A stretch of 64,000 nt of DNA from Halomonas sp. Bachu 37 (lineage in GTDB: Bacteria > Pseudomonadota > Gammaproteobacteria > Pseudomonadales > Halomonadaceae), in NCBI RefSeq assembly GCF_039691755.1, contig NZ_CP137552.1, forward strand, positions 620,001 to 684,000, written 5' to 3'. Positions 9,698 to 19,478 of the stretch are shown piece by piece. The notes under the pieces are model-generated. The model was not told the origin of the DNA. It saw only the letters and a program-made list of their open reading frames with translations, and did not search any database. The position numbers and the translations under genes are program-made. Every line of letters begins with the position of its first letter. The stretch's first letter is position 1.

Positions 9698-9765
9698 TTA
9701 TTCCCCTGCCTTCTGATTGGTAGAAGCGGTATGAATTTCAAACGGCATGATTTTCGTGTTCTAAG

Positions 9766-9785
9766 ATATATGGATAATCATATAT
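9766..9785. promoter_or_regulatory. Candidate ArsR operator, acr3 promoter region
   Basis: Perfect ATATATG-N6-CATATAT palindrome, with arms and gap identical to 3505-3524. It lies between the leftward acr3 start and the rightward arsenate-reductase remnant, so it may once have controlled a divergent pair. Confidence 0.75.
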
Positions 9786-9955
9786 GTTCAATATCATGCT
9801 TGCGGAGTTTGCCTTTTCTAATATCTGGCAGGGCGAGGTGCTGCTTCATCACATGGCGGGTGACCAGTTCGAGAGTCATAGCGCCGGCACCCATCCCGAT
9901 GAGCCTCATGCGCTCACGCTGGAAGCCCTTGCCAAGCAGGGGCTTCCAACACATG
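9784..9955 (+). pseudogene. Arsenate reductase (LMW-phosphatase type) remnant
   Basis: The frame from ATG 9784 contains HHMAGDQFESHSAGT followed by LTLEALAKQGLPTHG. This aligns by eye with the segment after the P-loop in thioredoxin-dependent, low-molecular-weight-phosphatase-like ArsC (SAGT...P...H..TL..L...GI...G). The catalytic CX5RS loop that should precede it is missing; only MFNIMLAEFAF stands in its place. The homology ends abruptly near 9950, where chemotaxis-receptor sequence begins. It cannot be a working reductase. Its position at the acr3 operator suggests it was once part of the ars cluster. Confidence 0.7.
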
Positions 9956-10466
9956 GTGGCCAACGAAGTGCGTGCATTGGCAACGCGCAGTGCCAGTGTC
10001 GCCAATGATATTAGAACGCGAATCGAGGCGTCTCGCGAGAGCGTCCAGCAAGGCAGTGCACTGTCGTACCGGGCAGGTGAACATACCCGTGCCCTCATGC
10101 AGGCAGCAGACAACGTCATGTGACAATGGCTCAGATTGCGCAGGCTAGCGAAGAGCAGCGTCGGGGTATTGAGGCGGTGAATCTGGCGGTAGCTCAAATC
10201 GATACCACCACGCAGCACACCATGCGGTTGGTCAACGGGGCAGTCCGAAGCGCGAAAGGGTTGACTCAGGAGGCATCGCAGATGCGGGAGCTGCCGGTCA
10301 ATTCATCGTTGCCGAGGAGCTAGCTTATTCTGCTCATGATGGCGAACGTACTTCTCAGACCAGCGAGCAGCATCCCGATTGGGAGCGCTTGAGTTACGGT
10401 GGTGTGCCCAATGAGGATAACGCGGGATTTGGCGGTGAGAAGCGCCGATTGCTGCGTTATAGCTGA
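9945..10466 (+). pseudogene. Methyl-accepting chemotaxis protein C-terminal remnant
   Basis: Signalling-domain sequence is spread over three frames: VANEVRALATRSASVANDIR (from about 9951), QIAQASEEQRRGIEAVNLAVAQ (from 10120), and a tail AGQFIVAEELAYSAHDGE ending at TGA 10464-10466. The frame changes near 10119 and near 10290 are each explained by one missing base. The ligand-binding, membrane, HAMP and tip regions are absent. VANEVR...A..A..I is the conserved coiled-coil segment of MCPs, so the origin is clear and the gene is dead. Confidence 0.75.
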
Positions 10467-10478
10467 GAGAAGCTGGAA

Positions 10479-10513
10479 GACCAGGCGCCTTCCCTGATGT
10501 GAAGGCGCTGGTC
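10479..10513 (-). terminator. Possible terminator of the thiolase gene
   Basis: GACCAGGCGCCTTC and GAAGGCGCTGGTC form a 13-bp stem with one bulged base just beyond the thiolase stop on the minus strand. The following T content is modest, so this is a tentative call. Confidence 0.45.
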
Positions 10514-10524
10514 GGTGCCATCAA

Positions 10525-11712
10525 TTAATCCATCAGCTCAACGGCAACTGCTGTTGCCTCGCCGCCGCCGATGCACAAGCTGGCGATACCACGCTTGCCA
10601 CCCTTGGTGCGTAAAGCGTGAATGAGTGTGGCAATGATGCGCGAACCGGTCGAGCCAATGGGGTGGCCCTGGGCGCAGGCGCCACCGAACACGTTGACCT
10701 TGTCGTGGGGAATATCGAGGCCGTCGATGGCCAGTAGGGTCACTACGGCAAAGGCTTCGTTGATCTCGAACAGATCCACATCGCCGACACTCCAGTCGAG
10801 CTTTTTCAGCAGCTTTTCGATGGCGCCCACCGGGGCGACGGTGAATTCACTGGGATGCAGAGAATGAGTGCTATGGCCCAGCATCCGGGCCAGCGGCTTG
10901 AGGCCATGCCTATCCGCGGTGGCCTGGCTCGTCAGTATCAGGGCGGAAGCGCCATCGGATATCGAGCTTGCGTTGGCGGCGGTGATCGTACCGTCCTTGG
11001 CAAAGGCCGGGCGCAGACTTCGGATCTTGTCCAGTTTGGCCTGGAACGGTTGCTCGTCGTGCTCGACTCGCGTTTCACCCTTGCGGTCGGTCACGGTGAC
11101 TGGTGCCATTTCGGCGTCCAGGTGGCCGGCATTGGTCGCTTCCATGGCTCGCTCAAGAGAAGCAATGGCGAAGTCATCCAGCCGCTCGCGCGTGTAGCCG
11201 CGCTCCGTGGCGATATCCTGGGCAAATACCCCCATCAACTTGCCGGTTTCGGCGTCTTCCAGGCCGTCCAGGAACATGTGATCCTTTAACTCGCCATGGC
11301 CGAGACGATAGCCTCCACGGGCTTTCGTCAACATGTGGGGAGCATTGGACATGGACTCCATGCCCCCAGCCAGCAGGATTTCGCCGCTGCCTGCCTTGAG
11401 AACATCATGCGCGAGCATGGTTGCTTTCATGCCCGAGCCACATAGCTTGTTGATGGTGGTAGCGCCCGCTCCGTCGGGAATGCCGGCCTGGCGCATGGCC
11501 TGGCGTGCCGGCCCCTGCTTGACGCCGCCGGGCAATACGCAGCCCATGATACCTTCATCGATACTGGCGGCATCGATTCCGGCGCGTTCGATTGCGGCCT
11601 TGATGGCTACCGCACCGAGTTGAGGAGCGGTCATGCTGGCCAGGCTGCCCATCATTCCACCCATCGGGGTGCGTGCAGCAGCCAGGAAAACGATATCGGT
11701 TGGTGTGGTCAT
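10525..11712 (-). CDS. Acetyl-CoA C-acetyltransferase (thiolase)
   Basis: Thiolase of 395 aa. The acyl-accepting cysteine is residue 91 in NKLCGSGMK; the C-terminal signature includes GHPIGSTGSR and the second active-site cysteine in CIGGGEA. It interconverts acetyl-CoA and acetoacetyl-CoA or cleaves 3-ketoacyl-CoA. Length and sequence fit the biosynthetic/AtoB-PhaA group, but chain-length preference cannot be read from sequence. It is divergent from the TetR gene at 11827, which probably controls it, and lies beside ligase and dehydrogenase genes of acyl-CoA metabolism. Confidence 0.9.
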   Translation of the reverse strand: MTTPTDIVFLAAARTPMGGMMGSLASMTAPQLGAVAIKAAIERAGIDAASIDEGIMGCVLPGGVKQGPARQAMRQAGIPDGAGATTINKLCGSGMKATMLAHDVLKAGSGEILLAGGMESMSNAPHMLTKARGGYRLGHGELKDHMFLDGLEDAETGKLMGVFAQDIATERGYTRERLDDFAIASLERAMEATNAGHLDAEMAPVTVTDRKGETRVEHDEQPFQAKLDKIRSLRPAFAKDGTITAANASSISDGASALILTSQATADRHGLKPLARMLGHSTHSLHPSEFTVAPVGAIEKLLKKLDWSVGDVDLFEINEAFAVVTLLAIDGLDIPHDKVNVFGGACAQGHPIGSTGSRIIATLIHALRTKGGKRGIASLCIGGGEATAVAVELMD

Positions 11713-11802
11713 GGTGGTCTCCAGAGAGATTGTTATGCTTGTTCGTGAGGGTGGTCGAGGCGTTGACCCGCTGTCGGTGCTGTGGTCTGCTCAAGCATAA
11801 CC

Positions 11803-11823
11803 AAGCAAGCGCTAGTGTAAACG
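11803..11823. promoter_or_regulatory. Possible TetR operator between thiolase and tetR
   Basis: The region contains AAGCAAGC-GCTAGTGT, an imperfect palindrome, and a GTAAACG element (11817-11823) that recurs in the palindrome before the ligase at 12629. It lies just upstream of the tetR start, in the divergent promoter region. The match is partial and the call tentative. Confidence 0.35.
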
Positions 11824-11826
11824 CCT

Positions 11827-12405
11827 ATGAATGTAATGAATGCATCTCCACGTCGCAAGGAATTGACTCGCCTGGCTGCTCAATTGTTCGTCCAGGAGGG
11901 CTTCGACCGCACCACCGTGCGCATGCTGGCCCAGGAAATGGGCATCAAGTCCGGTAGCCTTTTTCATCACTTCAAGGACAAGCAGGAGATCCTTGCGGCT
12001 GTGATCGAAGAGGGAACGCAGAATGCGCTGCACATCGCTCGGCAAACCTTGGAACGTTCGACCCCTTCCCCCGAGGATCGTTTGCGGGCCATGGCACGCG
12101 CCCATCTGGAGACGCTCTTTACCGATCGCAACGCGCATGTCGTGGCGTTGTTCGAATGGCGTCGTCTGGATGCGGAATCACGTGCCCATCTGAGTCATTT
12201 GCGCGATGCTTACGAGGCTTTATGGGTTGACGTGATTGACGAGGCGCTTGAGGCAGACTTGATTCATGGCGACCGTTTTCTGGTTTCACGCTTCGTTCTG
12301 GGCGCATTGAACTGGACGGTTCGCTGGTACGATCCCAGTGGACCGCGTAGCCCTGATGACCTGGCTGACGAGCTGGTCGCAATGATCATGCCTCAGTCGC
12401 GCTGA
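11827..12405 (+). CDS. TetR/AcrR family transcriptional regulator
   Basis: Protein of 192 aa with an N-terminal TetR helix-turn-helix (RKELTRLAAQLFVQEGFDRT...MAQEMGIKSGSLFHHF-type pattern, residues about 10-55) and an all-helical C-terminal ligand domain. It is transcribed divergently from the thiolase and precedes an acyl-CoA ligase operon, suggesting it senses an acyl-CoA or related ligand. It does not resemble PsrA at the N-terminus. The first ATG (11827) and a second two codons on (MNASPRR) are both possible starts. Confidence 0.88.
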   Translation: MNVMNASPRRKELTRLAAQLFVQEGFDRTTVRMLAQEMGIKSGSLFHHFKDKQEILAAVIEEGTQNALHIARQTLERSTPSPEDRLRAMARAHLETLFTDRNAHVVALFEWRRLDAESRAHLSHLRDAYEALWVDVIDEALEADLIHGDRFLVSRFVLGALNWTVRWYDPSGPRSPDDLADELVAMIMPQSR

Positions 12406-12517
12406 CGTGAGTCCCGCGTCGGCTTAGCGGATGCGACCATGGTCTAGGAGAATGGCGAGCTAGATTGCTTGCTCTTCATCATTTTTACTTTTAGCGTTGG
12501 CGTATACTTGCTGGCTT

Positions 12518-12533
12518 CCGTTAACGTAAACGG
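12518..12533. promoter_or_regulatory. Palindrome in the promoter of the acyl-CoA ligase operon
   Basis: CCGTTAACGTAAACGG is palindromic at 14 of 16 positions and sits just downstream of a -10-like TATACT (12503-12508), where a repressor would block initiation. It resembles the TTACGTTAACGTAA-type sites I associate with branched-chain/fatty-acid degradation regulators such as LiuR; no such regulator is in this window. Confidence 0.45.
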
Positions 12534-12628
12534 ATGAATGTAACTCGACTCAATTTGCTCGGCCAACATCCGCTCAGCCAACAATAACTGCCGGTTTTCG
12601 CTCACAATCACAACACAAGAGAGCTCTC

Positions 12629-14299
12629 ATGACTGCAAAAGACGCGCAAATACCCGAATATCGCGACTATCTGGACAATTTTTCCATCGACAGTGTCGTT
12701 AAACGCCTGGACGACCATGAGGATGGATTTTTCAATGCTTATGAAGCCTGTTGTGGTCGTCACGTGCGCGCCGGGCGGGGTGATGTACTAGCGCTAGTAC
12801 AGGAAGATACCCAAGGACAAGTCAACAAGTTGACGTATGCGGAACTTGATAGGCAGAGTGCCCAGTTGGCAGGTTGGTTCAAGAGCCAAGGGCTGGGTGA
12901 GGGGGATCGTATCGCCTGCATGCTGCCGCGTTCGCCACAACTGCTAGTGTCAGTTCTGGCGGCATGGCGCATCGGCGGCGTCTATCAGCCTCTATTCACT
13001 GCCTTCGGGCCGGATTCGGTGGATTATCGACTGGGACGAGCGGGCACCAAGCTGGTCATCACTGATCATGCCAACCGCTACAAGTTCGATGGTCTTAGCC
13101 AGTGCCCGCCGGTACTGGCACTTGGTGGAGCAACCGCCGAACACGCCGACGACCACGATTGGCAGGAAGCGCTGGCGCATGCTTCGATGGAGGAAAAACC
13201 ACCGCGTCTAGCGGCAGACAAGCCCTTCCTGCAAATGTTTACCTCAGGCACCGTGGGCAAACCCAAGGGCGTGGCGGTGCCGCTTTCGGGAATGACGGCA
13301 TTTGCGCTGTACATGGAGCTGGCCATCGACTTGCGTGAAGATGACCGCTTCTGGAACATGGCCGACCCCGGTTGGGCCTATGGTCTGTATTACGCCATAG
13401 CAGGGCCTCTGTTGCTGGGCGTCACCACGCATTTTTGTGAAGCGGGTTTCAGCGCCGAAGGCGCACTCGAGTTCATGAAGCGTCATCGCATTACTAACTT
13501 TGCCGCGGCGCCCACCGCTTATCGGTTGATGAAGGCTTCGGGACTATTCGACGATGCCCATCATACGTTGGAGCTGCGTGCCGCCAGTTCCGCCGGTGAA
13601 CCACTCAATACCGAGGTGGTGACGTGGGTAGAACGCGCGTTGGGATGCCCGGTGATGGATCACTACGGCCAAACCGAAACCGGTATGACCTGTAACAACC
13701 ATCATGCGTTGAATCATCCCAAGCATGTGGGCGGCATGGGAGTGCCGATGCCGGGGTATCGTCTGGCTATCCTCGATGCTGAATACAATGAGCTGCCGCC
13801 GGGCGAGCCTGGCGTACTGGCGGTGGATATCGAGCGTTCTCCCGCCCACTTTTTCCCCGGATATACGTGGCAGGAAAAGCATCCTTTTGCCAACGGTTAT
13901 TATCTGACCGGAGACGTGGTGGTCCTGCAGGAAGACGGTACCTTCCAGTTTGCCGGACGTGACGACGACATCATCACCACGGCCGGCTATCGAGTCGGGC
14001 CCACCGATGTGGAAAACAGCGTTATGACCCATCCCGCGGTCGCCGAATCGGCTGCTGTCGGACAGCCGGATGAAATTCGCGGTGAGATCATCAAGTCCTA
14101 TGTGGTGTTGCGCGAAGGTTTCGAGCCAAGCGACGAACTGGCCGATGAGATCCGCCAGCAAGTGCGTGAAAGGCTTTCCACCCACGCATTTCCGCGAGTC
14201 ATTGAATTCGTCGATGAATTGCCAAAAACGCCCAGCGGCAAGATACAGCGTTTCAAGCTAAGGGCTCAGGCGGTAGAAGAAGCCGAGGTCAATAAATAA
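12629..14299 (+). CDS. AMP-binding acyl-CoA synthetase
   Basis: ANL-superfamily ligase of 556 aa that activates a carboxylic acid with ATP and CoA. The phosphate-binding loop FTSGTVGKPKG is at about residue 203, the hinge aspartate region GRDDDIITTAGYRVGP near 442, and the catalytic lysine in PKTPSGKIQRF near 533. Sequence style resembles acetyl/medium-chain synthetases rather than FadD. Substrate is not determinable; the neighbours (SDR dehydrogenase 39 bp downstream, FadE-type dehydrogenase, thiolase) point to a short- or medium-chain acyl or branched acid. Confidence 0.88.
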   Translation: MTAKDAQIPEYRDYLDNFSIDSVVKRLDDHEDGFFNAYEACCGRHVRAGRGDVLALVQEDTQGQVNKLTYAELDRQSAQLAGWFKSQGLGEGDRIACMLPRSPQLLVSVLAAWRIGGVYQPLFTAFGPDSVDYRLGRAGTKLVITDHANRYKFDGLSQCPPVLALGGATAEHADDHDWQEALAHASMEEKPPRLAADKPFLQMFTSGTVGKPKGVAVPLSGMTAFALYMELAIDLREDDRFWNMADPGWAYGLYYAIAGPLLLGVTTHFCEAGFSAEGALEFMKRHRITNFAAAPTAYRLMKASGLFDDAHHTLELRAASSAGEPLNTEVVTWVERALGCPVMDHYGQTETGMTCNNHHALNHPKHVGGMGVPMPGYRLAILDAEYNELPPGEPGVLAVDIERSPAHFFPGYTWQEKHPFANGYYLTGDVVVLQEDGTFQFAGRDDDIITTAGYRVGPTDVENSVMTHPAVAESAAVGQPDEIRGEIIKSYVVLREGFEPSDELADEIRQQVRERLSTHAFPRVIEFVDELPKTPSGKIQRFKLRAQAVEEAEVNK

Positions 14300-14337
14300 C
14301 CTACGCCATTTTCAGTAAAATCGACGGGAAAAATTTC

Positions 14338-15105
14338 ATGGAAGTTAACGGCAATACATTTTTGATTACGGGAGCGGCATCCGGGTTGGGCGCTGCTACG
14401 GCGGAGCGGTTGGTCTCGGCAGGCGGCAAGGTCGTGCTGTGTGACTTGAGCGATGCCGTACGGTCGCATGCTGAGGCATTGGGCGATTCCGCAGTCGCTT
14501 GTTCGGGTGACATTACGTCTCAAGAGGATATGCAAGCAGCGGTAGAGGCTGCCGTTGAATTGAGCGAGGGCAGAGGGCTTGCCGGTGTCGTCCATTGTGC
14601 CGGGGTGGTCAGTGTCGCCAAATTGGTCAATCGTGATGGTACGCCAGCGGATCTCGATGCATATGCGAAAACCATTCAGATCAATCTAGTTGGCACATTT
14701 AATGTCATGCGTCTGGCGGCAGCCGCCATGGCAAAAAATCCGCCGAGTGACGAAGGTGAGCGAGGCGTCATTGTCAACACCGCTTCCGTCGCTGCCTTTG
14801 ACGGACAGGTAGGGCAGTGTGCCTACAGCGCTTCAAAGGCCGGTGTGGCGGGCATGAGCCTGCCGGCAGCGCGAGAATTATCGCGTCATGGTGTTCGAGT
14901 CATGGCCATAGCGCCAGGAGTTTTTGAAACACCAATGATGGCAGAGATTCCCGATGAGGCGGCTGCAGCTTTGGCGGCTGCAGTGCCATTTCCAAAGCGG
15001 CTGGGCAAGCCCGATGAGTTTGCCCGTCTGGCAGAGCAGATCATTACCAATACAATGCTCAACGGGGAAGTTATTCGCCTGGACGGTGGCATTCGCATGC
15101 AATAA
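14338..15105 (+). CDS. SDR family 3-hydroxyacyl-CoA dehydrogenase (type II-like)
   Basis: Short-chain dehydrogenase of 255 aa. The cofactor motif TGAASGLG is at residues 11-18, and the catalytic triad is Ser150 and YSASK (Tyr163, Lys167). The NAD-binding aspartate after the second strand (VVLCDLSD) implies NAD preference. Overall it resembles 3-hydroxyacyl-CoA dehydrogenase type 2 (HSD17B10-like), which oxidises short-chain or 2-methyl-3-hydroxyacyl-CoA. It is in an operon with the upstream ligase and followed by a hairpin. Confidence 0.85.
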   Translation: MEVNGNTFLITGAASGLGAATAERLVSAGGKVVLCDLSDAVRSHAEALGDSAVACSGDITSQEDMQAAVEAAVELSEGRGLAGVVHCAGVVSVAKLVNRDGTPADLDAYAKTIQINLVGTFNVMRLAAAAMAKNPPSDEGERGVIVNTASVAAFDGQVGQCAYSASKAGVAGMSLPAARELSRHGVRVMAIAPGVFETPMMAEIPDEAAAALAAAVPFPKRLGKPDEFARLAEQIITNTMLNGEVIRLDGGIRMQ

Positions 15106-15150
15106 CCAAAAATCTCTCCTTGTCGCGAGAAACACCATGTAACCAACACG

Positions 15151-15180
15151 ACCCGATGCTTTAAGCGTCGGGTTTCTATT
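15151..15180 (+). terminator. Terminator after the SDR gene
   Basis: ACCCGATGC-TTTAA-GCGTCGGGT forms a 9-bp stem (one G-U pair) followed by TTCTATTT. It lies 46 bp after the SDR stop codon. Confidence 0.65.
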
Positions 15181-15298
15181 TGGCCGGAGGAGAGCTATTT
15201 AGTTCTTGAAAAGCCATGATCAACTTGGATTAAAGTCGTAGATATTTAGGCGACGTAAATTCAAACGGTCGCTTGACTCTCGCGGGGATGAGCGCTAA

Positions 15299-15320
15299 CT
15301 TTCAAACATGCGTTTGAAAG
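15299..15320. promoter_or_regulatory. PsrA-like operator before the FadE-type gene
   Basis: Perfect inverted repeat CTTTCAAAC-N4-GTTTGAAAG, 44 bp before the acyl-CoA dehydrogenase ATG. It fits the known PsrA consensus (C/G)AAAC-N2-4-GTTT(G/C) of pseudomonads. A weaker copy, CAAAC-N4-GCTTG, lies at about 15261-15274. The regulator gene itself is not in the window. Confidence 0.65.
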
Positions 15321-15363
15321 CAGCCTGCTCTGCTTAATCGGCACCTTTTTCTGGAGAAGTAAT

Positions 15364-17175
15364 ATGCCTTCCTATCAAGCTCCCCTGCGTGACTTGCGTT
15401 TTGTGATGGACGAGTTGCTGGATTATCCGGCGCACTATGCACGTCTACCTAACGGAGAAGACGCTTCTCCAGATATCGTTGCCGCTATTCTTGAGGAAGG
15501 GGGGCGTTTTGCTCGGGAGGTGCTTCTGCCGCTTAACCAGTCCGGCGATCAAGAGGGGTGCGTATTGGAAGGTGGCGAGGTCAAGGCGCCCCAAGGCTTC
15601 CGCGAAGCCTATCAGCAATACGTAGAAGGTGGTTGGCCGAGTCTGGCAGCGGACCCCGCGCAAGGCGGACAAGGCTTGCCGCATTCGTTGGCCATGGTGC
15701 TGTCGGAAATGATCTGTGCCACCAACCTGGCATGGGGTATGTATCCTGGCCTGTCGCATGGCGCTGCTGACGCCCTGCGCCACCATGGTACCGACGAGCA
15801 GCAAGCGACGTATCTCACCAAGTTGGTAGAGGGTATCTGGACGGGCACGATGTGCTTGACCGAACCCCACTGCGGCACGGACCTGGGGTTGATCAAGACA
15901 CGTGCTGTACCCGCCGAGAATGAAGCCTATAGCATTACAGGTACGAAGATTTTCATTTCGGCTGGGGAACATGACCTAGCCGAAAATATCGTCCACTTGG
16001 TGCTGGCGAAACTGCCCGACGCACCCGAAGGATCCAAGGGGATCTCGCTATTCGTCGTGCCCAAGTTCATGCCGGATGCCGAGGGTAATCCCGGTGAGCG
16101 CAATGGCGTCTCCTGTGGCTCGCTCGAGCACAAGATGGGCATTCACGGCAATGCCACATGCGTGATGAACTTCGATAATGCCACTGGCTATCTGGTAGGT
16201 CCGCCAAACAAGGGACTGGCATGCATGTTCACCATGATGAATGCCGCTCGGTTGGGAGTGGGGATTCAAGGTCTCGGGTTGACGGAAGCCAGCTATCAGA
16301 ACTCTCTGGCATATGCGCGTGACCGCTTGCAGATGCGTGCGCTTTCCGGACCGCAGGCTCCCGAGAAGCCAGCGGACCCCATCATTGTGCATCCCGATGT
16401 GCGTCGCATGCTTTTGACCCAGAAAGCCTTTGCCGAGGGCGGCAGGATGCTAGTGTTGTATGCCGCGCAGATGCTGGATGTGGTGGAGCACGGTAAACCG
16501 GGGGAAGAGCGTGAAAGAGCTGAAACCCTATTAGGTCTGCTTACCCCTATCGTCAAGGCTTTCCTGACCGAGGCCGGCTTTGAAGCTACCAATGAAGGCG
16601 TGCAGGTCTTTGGCGGGCACGGCTTCATCCAGGAATGGGGCATGGAGCAGCTGGTACGGGATTCGCGCATTACCCGACTCTACGAAGGCACCACCGGTAT
16701 TCAGGCCCTCGACCTGCTGGGGCGCAAGGTGTTGATGAGTCAAGGTGAGACGCTGAAGGTCTTTACCAAGGAAATCCACAAGTTCTGCAAGGCAGAAGAA
16801 GCCAACGCTGAACTGGCTGAGTTCACCCAGCCATTGGCCAAGCTTATCGCCGAATGGGGCGAGCTCACCATGGGCGTGGGAATGAAGGCCATGCAGGACC
16901 GCGAAGAAGTCGGTGGGGCGAGTGTGGATTACTTGATGTACTCAGGCTATGTCACGCTGGCATATCTCTTTGCTCGTGCTGCCAAGCAGGCTATGGCTAC
17001 CCTTGCTGACGGCGCCGAAGATCCTGCTTTCTACGAAGCCAAGGTCAACACAGCCCGTTTCTATTACCAGCGACTCTTGCCCCGTACCCGGGCACATGCA
17101 CAGATGATCCAGGCTGGCGCCGGCTCCTTGATGGCTCTGACCAGTGAAGACTTCGGTTTGGGATTCGAGGTGTAA
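15364..17175 (+). CDS. Acyl-CoA dehydrogenase, large FadE-type with C-terminal domain
   Basis: Flavoprotein of 603 aa catalysing the first step of beta-oxidation. It has the N- and middle-domain patterns (LTEPHCGTDLG; GTKIFISAGEH) and the catalytic-glutamate motif YEGTTGIQ, then a C-terminal extension of roughly 130 residues typical of the ~600-aa bacterial subgroup. The ATG follows GGAGAAGT. It is monocistronic, with its own PsrA-like operator upstream and a strong terminator downstream, and is probably induced by long-chain acyl-CoA (inference from the operator). Confidence 0.9.
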   Translation: MPSYQAPLRDLRFVMDELLDYPAHYARLPNGEDASPDIVAAILEEGGRFAREVLLPLNQSGDQEGCVLEGGEVKAPQGFREAYQQYVEGGWPSLAADPAQGGQGLPHSLAMVLSEMICATNLAWGMYPGLSHGAADALRHHGTDEQQATYLTKLVEGIWTGTMCLTEPHCGTDLGLIKTRAVPAENEAYSITGTKIFISAGEHDLAENIVHLVLAKLPDAPEGSKGISLFVVPKFMPDAEGNPGERNGVSCGSLEHKMGIHGNATCVMNFDNATGYLVGPPNKGLACMFTMMNAARLGVGIQGLGLTEASYQNSLAYARDRLQMRALSGPQAPEKPADPIIVHPDVRRMLLTQKAFAEGGRMLVLYAAQMLDVVEHGKPGEERERAETLLGLLTPIVKAFLTEAGFEATNEGVQVFGGHGFIQEWGMEQLVRDSRITRLYEGTTGIQALDLLGRKVLMSQGETLKVFTKEIHKFCKAEEANAELAEFTQPLAKLIAEWGELTMGVGMKAMQDREEVGGASVDYLMYSGYVTLAYLFARAAKQAMATLADGAEDPAFYEAKVNTARFYYQRLLPRTRAHAQMIQAGAGSLMALTSEDFGLGFEV

Positions 17176-17285
17176 CCGAAAAGCCGTTCATCTTTATAAC
17201 GATTGAAAGAGTTACTGAACGATCATCAATACTCGCGATGTGGTTGAAAGGAGCACTCTCTGGTCAGACATGCTGATCGGTGGTT

Positions 17286-17319
17286 TACGGCAGGGGGCAA
17301 CCTCTGCCGTTTTTTTATT
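17286..17319 (+). terminator. Rho-independent terminator of the acyl-CoA dehydrogenase
   Basis: ACGGCAGGGG and CCTCTGCCGT form a 10-bp stem (one mismatch), followed by a run of seven T. It insulates the gene from the rRNA promoter region. Confidence 0.85.
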
Positions 17320-17474
17320 TTTCTCCTCTTGTCAGGGAAATAGAAAAGTCGTAAAGTACGCATCCGCTGCCGGGGACGCCAGGCGTTTCCAGCGGTAGAT
17401 GAAGGTGAAAACCTTCGGATTGTCAGGAAGTTAGCGAAGTTTTGATCGCTCGCTTCACGCGCTGACATCAGCGG

Positions 17475-17502
17475 TTGACAATCACCAGGAAATGCGTAGA
17501 AT
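17475..17502 (+). promoter_or_regulatory. rRNA operon promoter
   Basis: TTGACA (17475-17480), a 16-bp spacer, and TAGAAT (17497-17502), followed by a GC-rich stretch as expected for the stringently controlled rRNA discriminator. It lies about 255 bp upstream of the mature 16S 5' end. The rest of 17320-17757 holds leader RNA and no gene. Confidence 0.75.
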
Positions 17503-17574
17503 ACGCCTTCCTCGCTGAGGCAAGCCAGTTCAACGGCAAGCCAGTGACTTCTCTTGAAGTTCAGCAGCGAAACA

Positions 17575-17586
17575 GCTCTTTAACAA
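17575..17586 (+). promoter_or_regulatory. boxA antitermination element, 16S leader
   Basis: GCTCTTTAACAA matches the E. coli rRNA boxA core, where NusB-S10 binds to protect rRNA transcription from Rho. Confidence 0.8.
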
Positions 17587-17757
17587 TTTGATCAGGTAAT
17601 TCATGTGGGCGCTTGCCGATGAGGGTGATAAATCACCAAATATCAAGGCAAGCGAACACCAAGATACACTTAGGTGTATCACAGTGAATTCGTTTGAAAC
17701 CTTGAGCCAAGATTGGTTCGCTTTCTCCTTCGGGAGAGCAAGAACCGCAATGATTGT

Positions 17758-19290
<1,533 letters not shown>

Positions 19291-19353
19291 AACGATGCGT
19301 CATCCTCGCGGCAAGCGCTCACAATGAATTACCTGATCAGAATGCTGTTGATA

Positions 19354-19456
19354 CGCAGTGATAAGGGGTTTTGCTCTTCTCACGTTAAAAAGAAAAAAGA
19401 AAAGTCTTTTAAAGATATTCTCCTTTTTTCAACGTGAAAGAACCCTTATCACTGCG
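19354..19456 (+). repeat. Long nested stem in the rRNA spacer
   Basis: CGCAGTGATAAGGG-TT pairs with AACCCTTATCACTGCG (outer stem, about 15 bp), CACGTT (19381-19386) with AACGTG (19431-19436), and GAAAAAAG (19392-19399) with CTTTTTTC (19423-19430). It probably folds in the precursor rRNA, perhaps as an RNase III target replacing the usual tRNA insert. Confidence 0.7.
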
Positions 19457-19466
19457 CATAGCAGTC

Positions 19467-19478
19467 GCTCTTTAACAA
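19467..19478 (+). promoter_or_regulatory. boxA antitermination element, 16S-23S spacer
   Basis: Second copy of GCTCTTTAACAA, identical to the leader copy, as expected before the 23S gene. Confidence 0.8.
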
